Below are positions 1-10,270 of a stretch of 64,000 nucleotides of DNA, one piece after another. The position numbers and the translations under genes are program-made. How positions within the stretch are numbered: the first letter of the stretch is position 1; every line of letters starts with the position of its first letter. Below the pieces are notes generated by a model. It was given only the letters and a program-made list of their open reading frames with translations, ran no database searches and was not told the DNA's origin. The DNA lies in contig CAUYUJ010012681.1 of NCBI GenBank assembly GCA_963575745.1, positions 92,501 through 156,500 on the forward strand. The letters are read 5' to 3'. The stretch is from Prorocentrum cordatum (Eukaryota > Sar > Dinophyceae > Prorocentrales > Prorocentraceae).

Positions 1-853
1 CCCTGGCGTCCGGCTGCTCCGTTTTCTGACGTGGGCCCCGGAGGTCTGGACCACTTCTTCCCCGAGGCCGTCGTGTCGTCCAGGGCCGTTTTCACTGGCG
101 CTCCCGAGGCCTGGCAGTGGGCCCCCAGAGGCCGGAAACGGCCAAGAACCGCCCGCCCCGATTTCCGTTGGAGCGTCGGCTCTCTGGCGACGTCGCATTT
201 TTTCGCGACGTTGGCCCTCCGGGGATCTGCACCCGTTCCAAAAGACGGGGGGGAGGAGGAAGAGGAGGGCGAGGAGGGAGAGGAGGAGGAGGAGGAGGAG
301 GAGGAGGAGGAGAGGAATGGGAGGGGTGGGCCCCTTCCCAAAGATCTGCTACTCATCATGGAGGGTTCTTCGACGCCCCCGGGGCCAGGATGCGGCACCC
401 AGAGGCTGAACCGCCTCTCATGAAGGGGCCCTGGGACACACAAATAAATACACACAAATACAAATATTCCCTATATTTTCCCATATTTCCTGGGTTTTTG
501 TCTTCCCCCCCACTTCCCATATTTTCCCATATTTTCTGGGGAATCGCCGATTAATTGTGTCTGTGTGTTTCTTTCCCTCCTGATCTCAGCTGGCCGTCCC
601 TCTGTTGTTTTTGTTTCGTCCGCCAGGGTGAGCAGCATGCCTGCAGCAGCTTGTCTGCAGTGGCGTGCCCGATCTCGTCGGCTTCACGACCTCGCAGCAG
701 CTTGCCTGCAGCTCTCGTTCTTTCAGGGGCTGTGCTTCGCTGCGTCTGCCCCAACGCCGACTCCACTTGCGGGGCGCGTGCGGCCTCCGCGCGCGACCGG
801 ACCCTGCCTTGCTGGGCGCTTCAGACTTCGCTTGCCCGCGAGGATCTGAAGGC
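1..853. other. Gene-free left edge
   Basis: No frame here has recognisable protein features; the open frames are Arg/Gly/Glu-rich products of GC-rich and GGA-repeat DNA. A purine tract lies at 251-315. A moderately AT-rich stretch with repeated CCCATATTTTCC-like words lies near 460-545. Confidence 0.5.
251..315. repeat. (GGA)n microsatellite
   Basis: About 65 bp of imperfect GGA triplets, purine on the plus strand. It is the first of many GGA arrays in the window. Confidence 0.9.
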
Positions 854-1063
854 TACGGCAGGTTCGCGCCGCGTCGGCGCGCGCAAAGGCTTTCGACACC
901 GCGTCTTCAACCTTGAATCGACCGCGGCCCCGATAGTGCGAGGTTGACTTCCGTCGGGGCCAACAGCGCTACAGTTTCCCTCGGAGCCCCCGCGTCGCAG
1001 AATTCAGGTCTGAACGCCTTCGCCAGCGTCGCCGGCGCGCCAACGCCGCATGAGCCTACCGTA
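854..1063. mobile_element. MITE-like TIR element, family A, copy 1
   Basis: A 210-bp element with imperfect terminal inverted repeats of about 29 bp. The left end begins TACGGCAGGTTCGCG and the right end reads ...GAGCCTACCGTA, whose reverse complement begins TACGGTAGGCTC. TA at both tips would suit a TA target duplication, as for Tc1/mariner-type MITEs. Copies at 25954-26152 and 39695-39893 share the ends and the internal words (CGTCGCAGAATTC; GCGCGCCAACGCC). No coding capacity; any transposase would be supplied in trans. Confidence 0.75.
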
Positions 1064-1189
1064 GTTCGTTCGTCGCCCCAGAGCTGAGGGGAGCCGAAAC
1101 AGGGGGACTGGCTCAGGAGAGAAGACATAGGGCGGCGAAATTTATACTAGAACCACGCGCGCTTCGCGCGCGCTTAGGTTCTAGTCGCG

Positions 1190-1800
1190 CTCGAGGATCT
1201 ATCATGGTACCCGGGCTGTGTGTCAGAGACCTCTTGGGTGTTCGTCGGCACCTCTTGGGAAGCCTCCCTGGAACTTCGTCGAGAGCGGCTGTGAAGCCTC
1301 TTGGGGGCTGTTTGGGGGCTTCTTGGGGCCTCTTTCGGGCCTCTTGGGGGCCTCTTGGGGCCTCTTGGGGACCTCGAGGCGCATCGTCGGGGCTTCTTTG
1401 GGCCTCCTGGGGGCCTGGGTGTGCGGAAGGCTGGAATTGTGGGTTCGTGTTCCCCCTCTTGGGGCCCTCTTGGGCCGCACTGGGGCGCCTCTTGGGCCGT
1501 CTTGGGGGGCCTCTTGGGCCGTCCTGCGGCCCTCTCGGGTCATCTTGGGGCTCCCGAGAGGTCTCTGACGCCGTCTTGGAGCGTTCTTGGACCCCTTGCG
1601 GGCCGGTTCGGGGCGGTCTCGGGCGCCTCTTGAGCCGCCTAGGAGCGTTGGAAGCCCGAAGCGGTAAGAACGCCAAAATCCTTCAATGTGCTATGGAAAA
1701 TCTATAACCTGGGCCTCCTGGGGCCATCGTCGGGGTCCTCTTGGAGCCTCATTGAGCCATCTTGGGGGCCTCTTAGTCCGTTTGGCAAGCCTGATGATTT
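1190..1800 (+). repeat. GGGCCTCTTGGGG-type interspersed repeat, plus orientation
   Basis: About 600 bp built from degenerate 14-20 bp words such as GGGCCTCTTGGGG. All frames give low-complexity translations (Gly/Leu/Ser-rich on plus, Pro/Gln/Arg-rich on minus). The block near 1430-1490 resembles the reverse complement of about 40570-40615, so this is a diverged copy of the family at 40030-40770. A short CTAGAACC hairpin precedes it at 1147-1184. Confidence 0.6.
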
Positions 1801-2258
1801 TCTTCCGATTGTTGTGCGGAGCAGCTCTGCAGCTCATCTGCAGCTCGAGTCAAGTCAAGAAACTCATCATCATCTCCAAAACAATTTAGTAGAGTACTTT
1901 TGCGGGCCTAGCTCTGGTAGCAGACCGAGTTCAGACATCTAGATGCTTCTTGGGCCGTCTGAGACCCCTGGAGGCCGTCTTCGGGGAGGCTCGGAGCCGT
2001 CTCGGGCCGCTGTGGACGCCTGCTTGCTCGCTCCGGTCGCCGCTCTGCGGCCCCCCCCGCAGCGGGCCCGGCCCCGAGGCGGCCCGAAGAGGGTCGCCCC
2101 CCCGCCGGGACGAACACGAGGACCATGACAGCGACACCATGACAGCCACCGAGGCGCGGCCGCGCCTCGGTGGCGAGCGCCTCGGGGGCGCCTGGGTCGT
2201 CCCGAGCGGCCGCCGGAGACCCGAGATCTGACCCCAAAAACACAAAAAACAAAAAAAA
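1801..2258. other. Gene-free DNA left of the Copia insertion
   Basis: No gene is recognised. It contains a perfect 28-nt palindrome at 2146-2173 and ends in an A-rich tract (2236-2258), which is the Copia insertion target. Confidence 0.5.
2146..2173. repeat. Perfect 28-nt palindrome
   Basis: Two 14-nt arms, CCACCGAGGCGCGG and its exact reverse complement, with no spacer. Function unknown. Confidence 0.85.
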
Positions 2259-2348
2259 TGCGGACATCCATGCAACATGCACGCGATTGTGAGTTGAAGT
2301 ACTGTAGCCACTTGGGGCTTAAGAACATGCCATCCATCCATATCAGCA
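2259..2348 (+). repeat. 5' LTR (90 bp)
   Basis: Begins TGCGGACATCC and ends ATATCAGCA. Identical base for base to 7767-7856. Contains an SL-like stretch at 2302-2323. Short LTRs leave little room for separate U3, R and U5 regions. Confidence 0.92.
2302..2323 (+). other. Spliced-leader-like stretch inside the LTR
   Basis: The stretch starts CTGTAGCCA and ends GGCTTAAG. Compared with DinoSL (CCGTAGCCA ... GGCTCAAG) it matches at about 17 of 21 positions with one inserted G, on the element's coding strand. The same copy lies in the 3' LTR at 7810-7831. It may be an SL captured from a trans-spliced genomic transcript; chance resemblance is not excluded. Confidence 0.5.
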
Positions 2349-2362
2349 TGGTAGCGCGGAGC
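2349..2362 (+). promoter_or_regulatory. Primer-binding site (initiator tRNA-Met type)
   Basis: TGGTAGCGCGGAGC immediately follows the CA end of the LTR. TGGTA is complementary to UACCA, implying U72-A73-CCA. The A1:U72 pair is typical of eukaryotic initiator tRNA-Met. Plant Copia sites (TGGTATCAGAGC) are similar. Confidence 0.75.
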
Positions 2363-2398
2363 GTGGTTCCCTGACCGCAGAGTCTGCCCGCATCGGCC

Positions 2399-5300
2399 AT
2401 GGAGGAGGCTCTCAGGGCGATGGAGGCCAGGCTGACGGCGGCGGAGCAGCAGATTGCAGACAGGACGGCCGAGCTCACTGAGGCCAGGAGGGTCATCGAC
2501 CAGATGAGCACCGCGGGCCCCGCTGCAGCAGGAGCCGCAGCCGCTCCTCAGCAGCCCAGCCGCGGCGAGAGCTCCCTCGTGGACACGAGGGCGCTGGGCA
2601 AGCCGCCGCTGTTCTCGGGTGACCTGACGGCGGACGGCAAGCCAGAAGGAGGTCTAGCGTGGCCGCAGTGGTCATTCACATTCAGGGCATACGCTGGCGC
2701 GTTCGACCCGACGTGCAGGGACGCGCTGGAGTATGCAGCCAACAAGGTCGACGACGAGCAGCAGATCAGCAACGTGATGATGGATGTGAACGACAAGAAG
2801 CTCTCGTCGCAGATCTACTACGTGCTGGCACTCACGTGTCGTGGGCGAGCACTATCTGTGGTGCAACGAGTCCCAGAGGGCTGGGGGGTCGAGGCTTGGA
2901 GGCAGCTGTGCCGCGAGTTCGAGCCCAGGCTGCCGAGCCGCTTCCAGGGCATGCTACAGAGGCTGCTCGACCCCGTGCGAGGCCCCGACATGTTGGAGAG
3001 TATCTACACCTGGGAGCGCCAGCTGAAGGCCTATGAGGAGCAGTCTGGTGACCAGATGGCTGACTCAATCAAGCTGGCGACTTTGACCAACAAGCTCTTG
3101 GATGGGCCCCTGAAGACCCACGTCAACCTCCAGGTAGGCCGCTTGCAGACGTACGAAGCCGCGAAGGCCGAGGTGATCTCATACCTTCGCGCGACGGCCA
3201 GCCAGGAGGAGGAGCCAGTACCCATGGAGCTGAACCCTGTGACTGGAGAGCTGTGCCCTATGACACGGGGCAAGGCCGGCAAGGGCAAAGGCAAGGACAA
3301 GAGCGGCAAGGGAAAGAACCACGACGGAAAGGGTAAGAGCAAGAAGGTCTGTTTCTACTGCGCCAAGCCGAACCACACGAAGCAGGAATGCAGGATCTTA
3401 GCGAAGGACCGAGCGAGCAAGGACATCAAGCCAGACAAGTCGGGACGCTACGCAGGCAAGCCAGTCGACAAGGTCACAGGCAAGCGCCTCGAGAGCGAGA
3501 ATGGCGACACAGCGGCGGTGACGGCCCTGTCCGACGATGACTACTACTACGACGAGCAGGATGGCTTCGTGTTCGCGCTGATGGAGGGCGGGAACTCCAA
3601 CGAGATCGAGACGGGTTACTGCTGCGCCCTCGAGGGCGCCGACTTCGACCTGCTCTTTGACACGTGTGCTGCAAGGAGCGTCTGCCCACCTTCGTGGGCG
3701 CCTGAGGTGGCCATCAAGGAGTGCCGTGGGACGGTACTCTACCAGGCCGACGGCAACGAGCTCAAGCACTACGGGAAGAAGGAGGTGAGCATGACGGACC
3801 AGAACTCTGGCGAGCCATTGACGGTGAAGTTCGAGGCCAAAGGGGTGCGCAAGCCGATCATGGCGGCGAGTTCTGCAGTTGACGCGGGCTACGGTGTGTG
3901 GCTGTACGACGGAGGCAGCTACATCGTGAAGCCCGAGCAGGCGAAGGACTTGGCGAGCCACGTGAAGGACAACATCGGCAAAGGCAAGTCCATCGAGCTG
4001 AAGCGGAAGAACGGCATCTTCGTCATCCGAGCTCGTCGGTGCTCGACTGGCGAGCTGTGCCCGACGACGGAGAAGAGCGACGAGCCGAAGGATGTTGGTG
4101 GACGGCCCAAGGTGGAGCTCGAGGACAGCGAGGAGGCCAGGAGCGCGACCACCAAGAAGGTAGCGGTCTGGCCGAGCGCAGACGAGAGGGCGAAGCACGA
4201 GGTCACTCACTGTCCATTCCGTGCCTGGTGCAGGTACTGCTTGACGGGCCAGGCGACCGAGGATCAGCACAGGAGCCAGGAGTCCGCCTCGACCGTCGCG
4301 AAGCTCGCGCTGGACTACTGCTTCCTAGCGCGGGAGGGCGAGCTGCAGAAGGCGACGATACTGGTCATCGTGCTGAGGCATCCAGGTGCTGTTGGAGCCA
4401 CGCAGGTGCCGAAGAAGGGAGTTGACGACGTTGCAGTGGAGTTCGTACTCTTCCACCTCGAGGCATGGGGTGTTGGAGAAGTCGTCCTGCGGGCGGACCA
4501 GGAGCCCGCCATCCAAGCACTTCTAGGCGAGCTACGCCGACGTCGGGTGGAGCATCACCGCACGACAGTCGAGAAGTCCACGAAGCACGACAGCAAGGCG
4601 AACGGCATGATCGAGGCTGTGGTGCGCAGAGTGGAGTCACTCACCCGCACGTACGTGGCCGTCATCGAGGAGAAGTTCAAGACCAAGGTGACGAGTCAGT
4701 CGGTGATCCTGCCGTGGCTGGTCAGGCATGCGGCCTACGTCCTCACGAGGTTCGCCACGAAGAGCGATGGCAGGAGCGCTTGGGCGACGATCAAGGGCAA
4801 GGAGTTCGCGTCGCCCCTGGCGTGTGTGGGCGAGACTGTGGACTTCAAGCTGATCCGCAAGGACCAGTCGAAGCTCGACCCTCGCTGGGCCACAGGAGTG
4901 TTCCTCGGGCGGAGGGACGAGAGTGATGAGGTCATCGTGGGCACGGCGCGAGGGATCGAGTTCAGCAGGACGTTCAAGAGGCGTGACGACAGCGAGCGGT
5001 GGGTCCAGGAGGAGTTCAGGACGTTCATCGGTGTGCCCTGGAACCCGAGAGCGCCTACGACGGAGACACCGGTGGTGAGTACGAGGAGGAGATACATCAC
5101 GCGTGCCCTGATCCAGGAGCACGGCGAGAGCCCAGATTGCCCAGCTTGCCTGGGGCTGTCCAGCGTGCACACGGTGGCGTGCAGGGCTCGGTTCGAGGAG
5201 ATCTTCAAGGCGCAGGCTGAGCAGGCGATCCAGCTGCAGCCAGCTGTGGGTGCCGCAGGCGCCGAGGCTGCGAGGCCAGTACCACAACAGGCAGCTCCAG

Positions 5301-7495
5301 CACCGCAGCAGGAGATAAGTCCACCTCCAGGACTACAACTGCCAGCAGCTGCAGCACCGAAGAGAGAGAGAGAGAGAGATGCCGAAGCAGCCGAACCAGC
5401 AAGAAAGAGGCCAGTGATCGAGGTGGTTCCCACTGCGCCCATGGACACCGACCCAGTCAGTGAACCCATGACTCTAGGAGCCCTCTGCGAGGAGGAGGTC
5501 CCACCTCCAACCTTCGACGGGGAGCTGTTCGCGGGGAGCTTCCACGACCAGTTCACGGGCGAGGTGCTGCCGAAGGAACTGGTGCTGCAGGGCGTGAAGC
5601 GCGAGCTCGACGAGATGGACGAGTTCGAGGTGATGGTCTGGAAGAAGCGCAGCGAGAAGCCAGCTGGTGAGAGGGTGATCTCCACCAAGCTCTTCCACAC
5701 CAGGAAGGGTCCAGACTGTGTGCGATCGCGGATCGTCGCGCGCGACTTCGCAGGAGGCGTCTTTGCACCAGAGCACTACGCGGGGACACCACCGACATGG
5801 GCGCTGAAGCTGGTGATCTCGAGGTTGGCGTCAAGAGGCAGCTCGAGGCAGCTCGCAGCCCACGACATCTCGGTGGCCTTCTTCCACGCTGAGCTGAAGG
5901 AGCCCGTGTGGGCCGAGCCTCCGAAGGAGCTGAACTGCCCCGACTGGCTCTGGCTGGTGAGTAAGGCGCTGTACGGGATGCGTGAGTCGAGCGCTGACTT
6001 CCAGCAGCTGGTGCGTGACACGTACCGAGAGCATGGCTGGAACATCTTGTCGACGGTCCCCTGCTTGGCGTACCACAGCGAGTGGGACTGCCTGTCAGGC
6101 TTCCACGGGGATGACTTCTACACCGAGGGCGAGCCGCGCGAGCTGGACAAGGTGGACGCAATGATCATGGGCAGCTTCAAGGCCAAGATCCTCCCGAGAG
6201 TTGGTCCAGCCGCTGAAGAGCAAGGCCTGGTTCTACGACGGCTTCTACTTTGGAGCGCGAAGGGGTTCATGCTGCTGCCTGACCCGAAGCACTTCGAGAA
6301 CCTGAGCACGTTGCTGGACCTGAAGAACGTGAAGCCTTCCCCGACGCCTGTCAGCCGAGCGACTGGCAAGAACGCGAGGGATGCTCTGGAGGAGCTGAAG
6401 CGGGCCGAGAAGGCGATCTACTGCAGGGGCACGGGCATCTGCATGTACATCGGCCCAGACCGCTTCGACATCCAGTTCGCCACCAAGCAGCTGGCGTCGG
6501 ATATGGCACATCCGACGCGCCTGAGCATGATGCGACTCAGGAGGTTGGCACGCTACCTCGCGGGGACGCATGACGTCGGGATCGAGTTCCTCTACCAGGA
6601 GAAGTGGACGGATGTGGTGGTCTACTCCGACGGCGACTGGAGCGGCGACGTACAGACATGCAAGAGCACGTCGGCGGGGACCATCCAGGTCGGAGATCCT
6701 GGCGCTGGTCATCTCATCGAGAGCTGGAGCATCACGCAGGGCGCTGTTGCACTCAGCAGCGCAGAGTCGGAGTTCTACGCCATCGGCTCAGCGGCAGCGC
6801 GCGGCATCACGGTCAAGCAGGTGATGCTCGAGATCGCTGAGCTTGGAGCTGGTGTTCCAGCAGACGTGAGGCTGATCATTCGCACGGACTCAGACGCGGC
6901 CCGTGGGATGATCCACAGAGTGGGCTGCGGGCGTGTACGGCATCTACAGACCAGGTACCTTTGGCACCAGCAGGCGCTGAGGGAGAAGCAGTTCGAGGTT
7001 GAGAGAGTGGACGGCAAGAAGAACCCGAGTGATGCAGGCACGAAGCCGCTGGAGCAGGAGGCGCTGCAGACCTGCATGAGGAACCTCGGGATCGTGAGCA
7101 GGAAGATCGCTGGCTTCGGGACGGACGAGGCCAGCCAGGTGTTGGCGACGCTGCTACTGTTCGCAGCGGCGCAGACCGCCGACGGGACGGTCGTGGAGCC
7201 CACCTGCTCGGCAGGCGGGAGCGAGTCACAGGGCGGTGGCATGCAGTTCACCGCGTTCATGATGGTCATCCTGACCCTCATTGGGATTGTGACGGGCGTG
7301 CTCATCGAGAGGCACGTGCTGAAGGAGCGCCGTGAGGAGCGCCGTGAGGTGACCGTATGCCTTCGAGACACAGGCGTGCAGGTGGAGCCAGCACCCAAGC
7401 GCTGCGAGGACAAGGGCAGTCAGGGCCCTTGCACGTATGCGAGGCATCGTTCTCAGCATCGGTTCGTACCCCTGCCAGAAGTGTCGTGGGGTTGA
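2399..7495 (+). CDS. Copia Gag-Pol polyprotein (1,698 aa)
   Basis: Single-frame polyprotein. Residues 1-40 look coiled-coil. A gag region is followed by a basic linker and a CX2CX4HX4C zinc knuckle (C318-C331). The protease motif is Asp-Thr-Cys (421-423), where Asp-Thr/Ser-Gly is usual. The integrase zinc region has H600, H604, C611 and C614, with catalytic candidates D639, D700 and E739. RT has D1156 and His-Gly-Asp-Asp (1236-1239) in place of the usual Tyr-Val-Asp-Asp. RNase H has D1411, E1456 and D1497. After RNase H an unusual tail of about 190 residues contains a predicted membrane segment (about 1617-1637) and a basic end. The ATG at 2399 lies 36 nt after the primer site and is the first in frame. 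No stops or frameshifts interrupt it, so the element may be active. The Cys423 variant could affect protease function or be a lineage feature. Confidence 0.95.
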   Translation: MEEALRAMEARLTAAEQQIADRTAELTEARRVIDQMSTAGPAAAGAAAAPQQPSRGESSLVDTRALGKPPLFSGDLTADGKPEGGLAWPQWSFTFRAYAGAFDPTCRDALEYAANKVDDEQQISNVMMDVNDKKLSSQIYYVLALTCRGRALSVVQRVPEGWGVEAWRQLCREFEPRLPSRFQGMLQRLLDPVRGPDMLESIYTWERQLKAYEEQSGDQMADSIKLATLTNKLLDGPLKTHVNLQVGRLQTYEAAKAEVISYLRATASQEEEPVPMELNPVTGELCPMTRGKAGKGKGKDKSGKGKNHDGKGKSKKVCFYCAKPNHTKQECRILAKDRASKDIKPDKSGRYAGKPVDKVTGKRLESENGDTAAVTALSDDDYYYDEQDGFVFALMEGGNSNEIETGYCCALEGADFDLLFDTCAARSVCPPSWAPEVAIKECRGTVLYQADGNELKHYGKKEVSMTDQNSGEPLTVKFEAKGVRKPIMAASSAVDAGYGVWLYDGGSYIVKPEQAKDLASHVKDNIGKGKSIELKRKNGIFVIRARRCSTGELCPTTEKSDEPKDVGGRPKVELEDSEEARSATTKKVAVWPSADERAKHEVTHCPFRAWCRYCLTGQATEDQHRSQESASTVAKLALDYCFLAREGELQKATILVIVLRHPGAVGATQVPKKGVDDVAVEFVLFHLEAWGVGEVVLRADQEPAIQALLGELRRRRVEHHRTTVEKSTKHDSKANGMIEAVVRRVESLTRTYVAVIEEKFKTKVTSQSVILPWLVRHAAYVLTRFATKSDGRSAWATIKGKEFASPLACVGETVDFKLIRKDQSKLDPRWATGVFLGRRDESDEVIVGTARGIEFSRTFKRRDDSERWVQEEFRTFIGVPWNPRAPTTETPVVSTRRRYITRALIQEHGESPDCPACLGLSSVHTVACRARFEEIFKAQAEQAIQLQPAVGAAGAEAARPVPQQAAPAPQQEISPPPGLQLPAAAAPKRERERDAEAAEPARKRPVIEVVPTAPMDTDPVSEPMTLGALCEEEVPPPTFDGELFAGSFHDQFTGEVLPKELVLQGVKRELDEMDEFEVMVWKKRSEKPAGERVISTKLFHTRKGPDCVRSRIVARDFAGGVFAPEHYAGTPPTWALKLVISRLASRGSSRQLAAHDISVAFFHAELKEPVWAEPPKELNCPDWLWLVSKALYGMRESSADFQQLVRDTYREHGWNILSTVPCLAYHSEWDCLSGFHGDDFYTEGEPRELDKVDAMIMGSFKAKILPRVGPAAEEQGLVLRRLLLWSAKGFMLLPDPKHFENLSTLLDLKNVKPSPTPVSRATGKNARDALEELKRAEKAIYCRGTGICMYIGPDRFDIQFATKQLASDMAHPTRLSMMRLRRLARYLAGTHDVGIEFLYQEKWTDVVVYSDGDWSGDVQTCKSTSAGTIQVGDPGAGHLIESWSITQGAVALSSAESEFYAIGSAAARGITVKQVMLEIAELGAGVPADVRLIIRTDSDAARGMIHRVGCGRVRHLQTRYLWHQQALREKQFEVERVDGKKNPSDAGTKPLEQEALQTCMRNLGIVSRKIAGFGTDEASQVLATLLLFAAAQTADGTVVEPTCSAGGSESQGGGMQFTAFMMVILTLIGIVTGVLIERHVLKERREERREVTVCLRDTGVQVEPAPKRCEDKGSQGPCTYARHRSQHRFVPLPEVSWG

Positions 7496-7766
7496 GAGGG
7501 TCCCGCAGGCGACGAAGGTAGCTGGCGCGAGGCTGTAGGCCACAGCCCGCTTTAGTGACAGCTGCAGGCAGCAACAGAGGCAAAGACCGGTACAACGCGT
7601 TTGGTTTTAATGTGCTCTGGCGGAGCGTATCCAGAGTACACTTTTCGCTTCAGCGTCGATCGGACTGATCACCCGATGATGCGCTGGAGCCACGAGTTCG
7701 AGCTACGGGCGGGTGCAAGTTGCTAAGGCCAGCTTGCACCCTCGAGGGTGCCGCGCTGAGGAGGCG
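7496..7766 (+). other. Copia 3' untranslated region
   Basis: 271 nt between the Gag-Pol stop and the 3' LTR. A short purine run, GAGGAGG at 7758-7764, is the only polypurine-tract candidate next to the LTR and is weak. Confidence 0.6.
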
Positions 7767-7856
7767 TGCGGACATCCATGCAACATGCACGCGATTGTGA
7801 GTTGAAGTACTGTAGCCACTTGGGGCTTAAGAACATGCCATCCATCCATATCAGCA
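7767..7856 (+). repeat. 3' LTR (90 bp)
   Basis: Identical to 2259-2348, including the SL-like stretch (7810-7831). Followed by AAAAA. Confidence 0.92.
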
Positions 7857-9027
7857 AAAAACAAAAAAAACAAAACAAAACAAAATCAACACAATAAGAT
7901 TTAAGAAAAAAATCGCAGCGACACCATGAGATAGGAAAGGTGCTTTTTCGCTAGCCTCGCTCGACGATGGGACCGCTCGGAGGTGCTGGGGCGTCCGTGC
8001 ACACGCCTGAGCCTCGAGCATGAGAGGCTACGGAACAGAGAGCGACACCATCCAGCCTCGGGAACCTGTGGAGTTTTGAAAGAGTGGGCCGCCCCCAGGG
8101 CCGGGGGTCCGGTTCCCCGTCAGATGACGTACATAGCCACTGCTGCCTGGCCAGGCGGAGCCAGAACCCAGCAGCGGTGTAGTATGCGCCACGCCCTCAT
8201 GGCATGGCCGGGAGGGCGTACACACAGCTCCTGGGTTCAGGATGGGCTCCGACGTCGTGATTTTTGTTATACGGGGTCCCCGGAAGTGTCGACCCATTCC
8301 CCAGGATCGGCTTTTCATCATGAGTCGTTTTTGGGCAGTCCCGGGGCCCAGCACGGGGCCGCCAGGGGCCGAAACTCGAGAAAGACCTCCGTCTTGATTT
8401 TTTCAATACTTCGGAGGTCTAGGGACCAGGGAGCAGCGGATATGTACTGATCCCGTCGCCCCAGAATACTGACCCCGAAATGAGCGATGCCTCGCCGAAA
8501 TGGATCTGCGAGGGACCCCCGGTGGCGAGGCCGCGCGTTCCGGGGCGTGGTCGGCGGCGCCAAAGAGGGGCCCCGAGCGGCGAGGAGTCCCACCACCCCG
8601 TTGAGGCGCGAGTGGTTTACATGGCGAGTTTCCTTTTCCACTTCCCCCTTCTTCCCCTTCGGCTCATGTTGCTCCCATCGTACTTAAGGACCGCATCCCA
8701 AAAATAAGCTCGAGCACCCGGAAAAGTGTCGAAAGAGTGTCGAAACAGTGTCGGACGAATGTCTTCCAGGGCCCGCCACGTGAAAACCCGGGAGTTTCGG
8801 TACTTTCTTGGCGCTCGAACTTTTTTCTGGTGGTCAAAGCTAAAGTCGGTTGGAACATCATTATATTCGTCGAGGGGGTTCCTCTTCCCGGTGGACCTGG
8901 ACGGGGCGTTTCGCAGGGCGTCGGAGCGTCCAAGGCGGCCTCGGCGAGACGATTAAAATCATAGGTTCCCAAGGCAATTCTTGCAGTTAAGGGTTCTTAC
9001 TTTTGTTATGAGGAACTGGGCTGGTGT
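7857..9027. other. Gene-free repeat DNA right of Copia
   Basis: A-rich target remnant at 7857-7905. An imperfect foldback is centred near 8203: the arm at about 8124-8200 is the reverse complement of sequence resembling 8210-8250 and 19471-19534. Part of a dispersed repeat lies at 8245-8400. No frame encodes a recognisable protein. Confidence 0.45.
8245..8400 (+). repeat. Dispersed repeat B, copy 1
   Basis: Shares spaced words (GTCCCCGGAAGT, GAGTCGTTTTT, CAGTCCCG) in the same order with the reverse complement of 25395-25550, and more weakly with about 20395-20465. A diverged dispersed repeat of unknown type. Confidence 0.5.
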
Positions 9028-9240
9028 GTCGGTCTGGCGGTTATGTAGCCGCTGTCGCCGCCCCGTCGCCGCCTCGTCGCCGCCCGTTATTTGGACCTGT
9101 CTGTCGGTCTGGCGGCATGTAGCCGCCATCGCCGCCCCGTCGTCGCATCGTCGCCGCCCGTCGTCTGGGCCTGCCTGTCGGTCTGGCGGCTACGTTGTCG
9201 CCGTCGCCGCCCCGTCGCCGCCGTCGCCGCCCGTCGCCGC
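9028..9240 (+). repeat. 75-bp tandem repeat, about 3 copies
   Basis: Units start with GTCGGTCTGGCGG at 9028, 9103 and 9177 (spacing 75 and 74 bp). Each is followed by GTAGCCGC-like sequence and CGCCGCCCCGTCG runs. Not part of a recognisable gene. Confidence 0.8.
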
Positions 9241-9959
9241 CGTTAGATTGCACAAGATAGATTTCCCCTTCTGAAGAAAATTCGGATCTACCCCCTCCCC
9301 CCACCTGGAGTTGCCGGACCTTCCTCGTATTGCAATGTCCATACGATTCTGCCCCATCGTCCATCCTCAATGCGAACTCCTACTATCCCAGCTAAACCGG
9401 CATCCCCCTCTTTCATCCGGTGCAAAGATATTATTCGAGCACACGTTTTTCAAAATGAGCCATTTCCAAGAACCGTGTTGTAAAGAAACGGGACGAAATG
9501 CACACGCGCGCATCATCGCGAGCTTGCCGAAAAAACTGGTTTCGAAACAAGAACGCTCAAGAAAAACAGCAAAAACTGCGCTCACCTTCTTGCGGATTCT
9601 CCAGAACACGATCGGTTGTTTCAACAGTTCGCGATTTGCTACCAAATCGACTTCTCGCGCGCACATGTCGGAATCGTTCGGACGCCCTCGCGCGCGTGCT
9701 GTCGCCTTGCAAAAAGCAGCACGAAGTGCACGCGCGCGTCGCCGGGCGCGCATGCCGAAATCCATCAGGAAACATAGATATCGTCCGGTTCTCAAAATCG
9801 AATGTCCCGAGCGCATATGGAAAAACATGGTTTTACAAAATTAGTTGTCAAAGATATGGAACCACATGGTTTTACAACATATTTTAAAATACCAATTTTA
9901 CAAACATCAGTTTTCAAACATGTTCATGTAATTCTGTCAAACGGACCCCTTGCGCCGCA

Positions 9960-10187
9960 CGTAGAAATCAGTCCAACGCCCTTGCGCGCGTGCTGGGGGG
10001 GGGACAATCCGTGTCAAAGAATACCACGCGGGCCACTCGCGCGCGTCGGCCGCGCGCGCATGTCGAACTCTCTCAAAAACTTCCATCACCAATGCGAGGG
10101 CGCTGTCGTCGTCGTCGGCGGCGAGATCAGCATCGGCGCCCTCTGTGGCCTCGCCACCGTCGTTGCCACACCAGCATCGCTACCATT

Positions 10188-10270
<83 letters not shown>

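Larger units (their letters stand above)
2259..7856 (+). mobile_element. Complete Copia LTR retrotransposon with 90-bp LTRs
   Basis: A 5,598-bp element bounded by two identical 90-bp direct repeats that start TG and end CA. AAAAA lies on both sides (2254-2258, 7857-7861), consistent with a 5-bp target duplication, although both flanks are A-rich and so weakly diagnostic. A primer-binding site follows the left LTR directly. A single uninterrupted Gag-Pol frame has the order Gag, protease, integrase, RT, RNase H, which is the Copia order. Identical LTRs and an intact frame indicate a recent insertion. The LTRs are very short for LTR elements. Confidence 0.93.

Noticed and set aside
2348-2370. 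A tRNA gene near the Copia primer site
   Set aside because: Only complementarity to a tRNA 3' end is present; no cloverleaf can be drawn.
8013-8033. SL-like word on the minus strand
   Set aside because: About 15 of 21 positions match, but there is no open frame or gene downstream; it may be chance.
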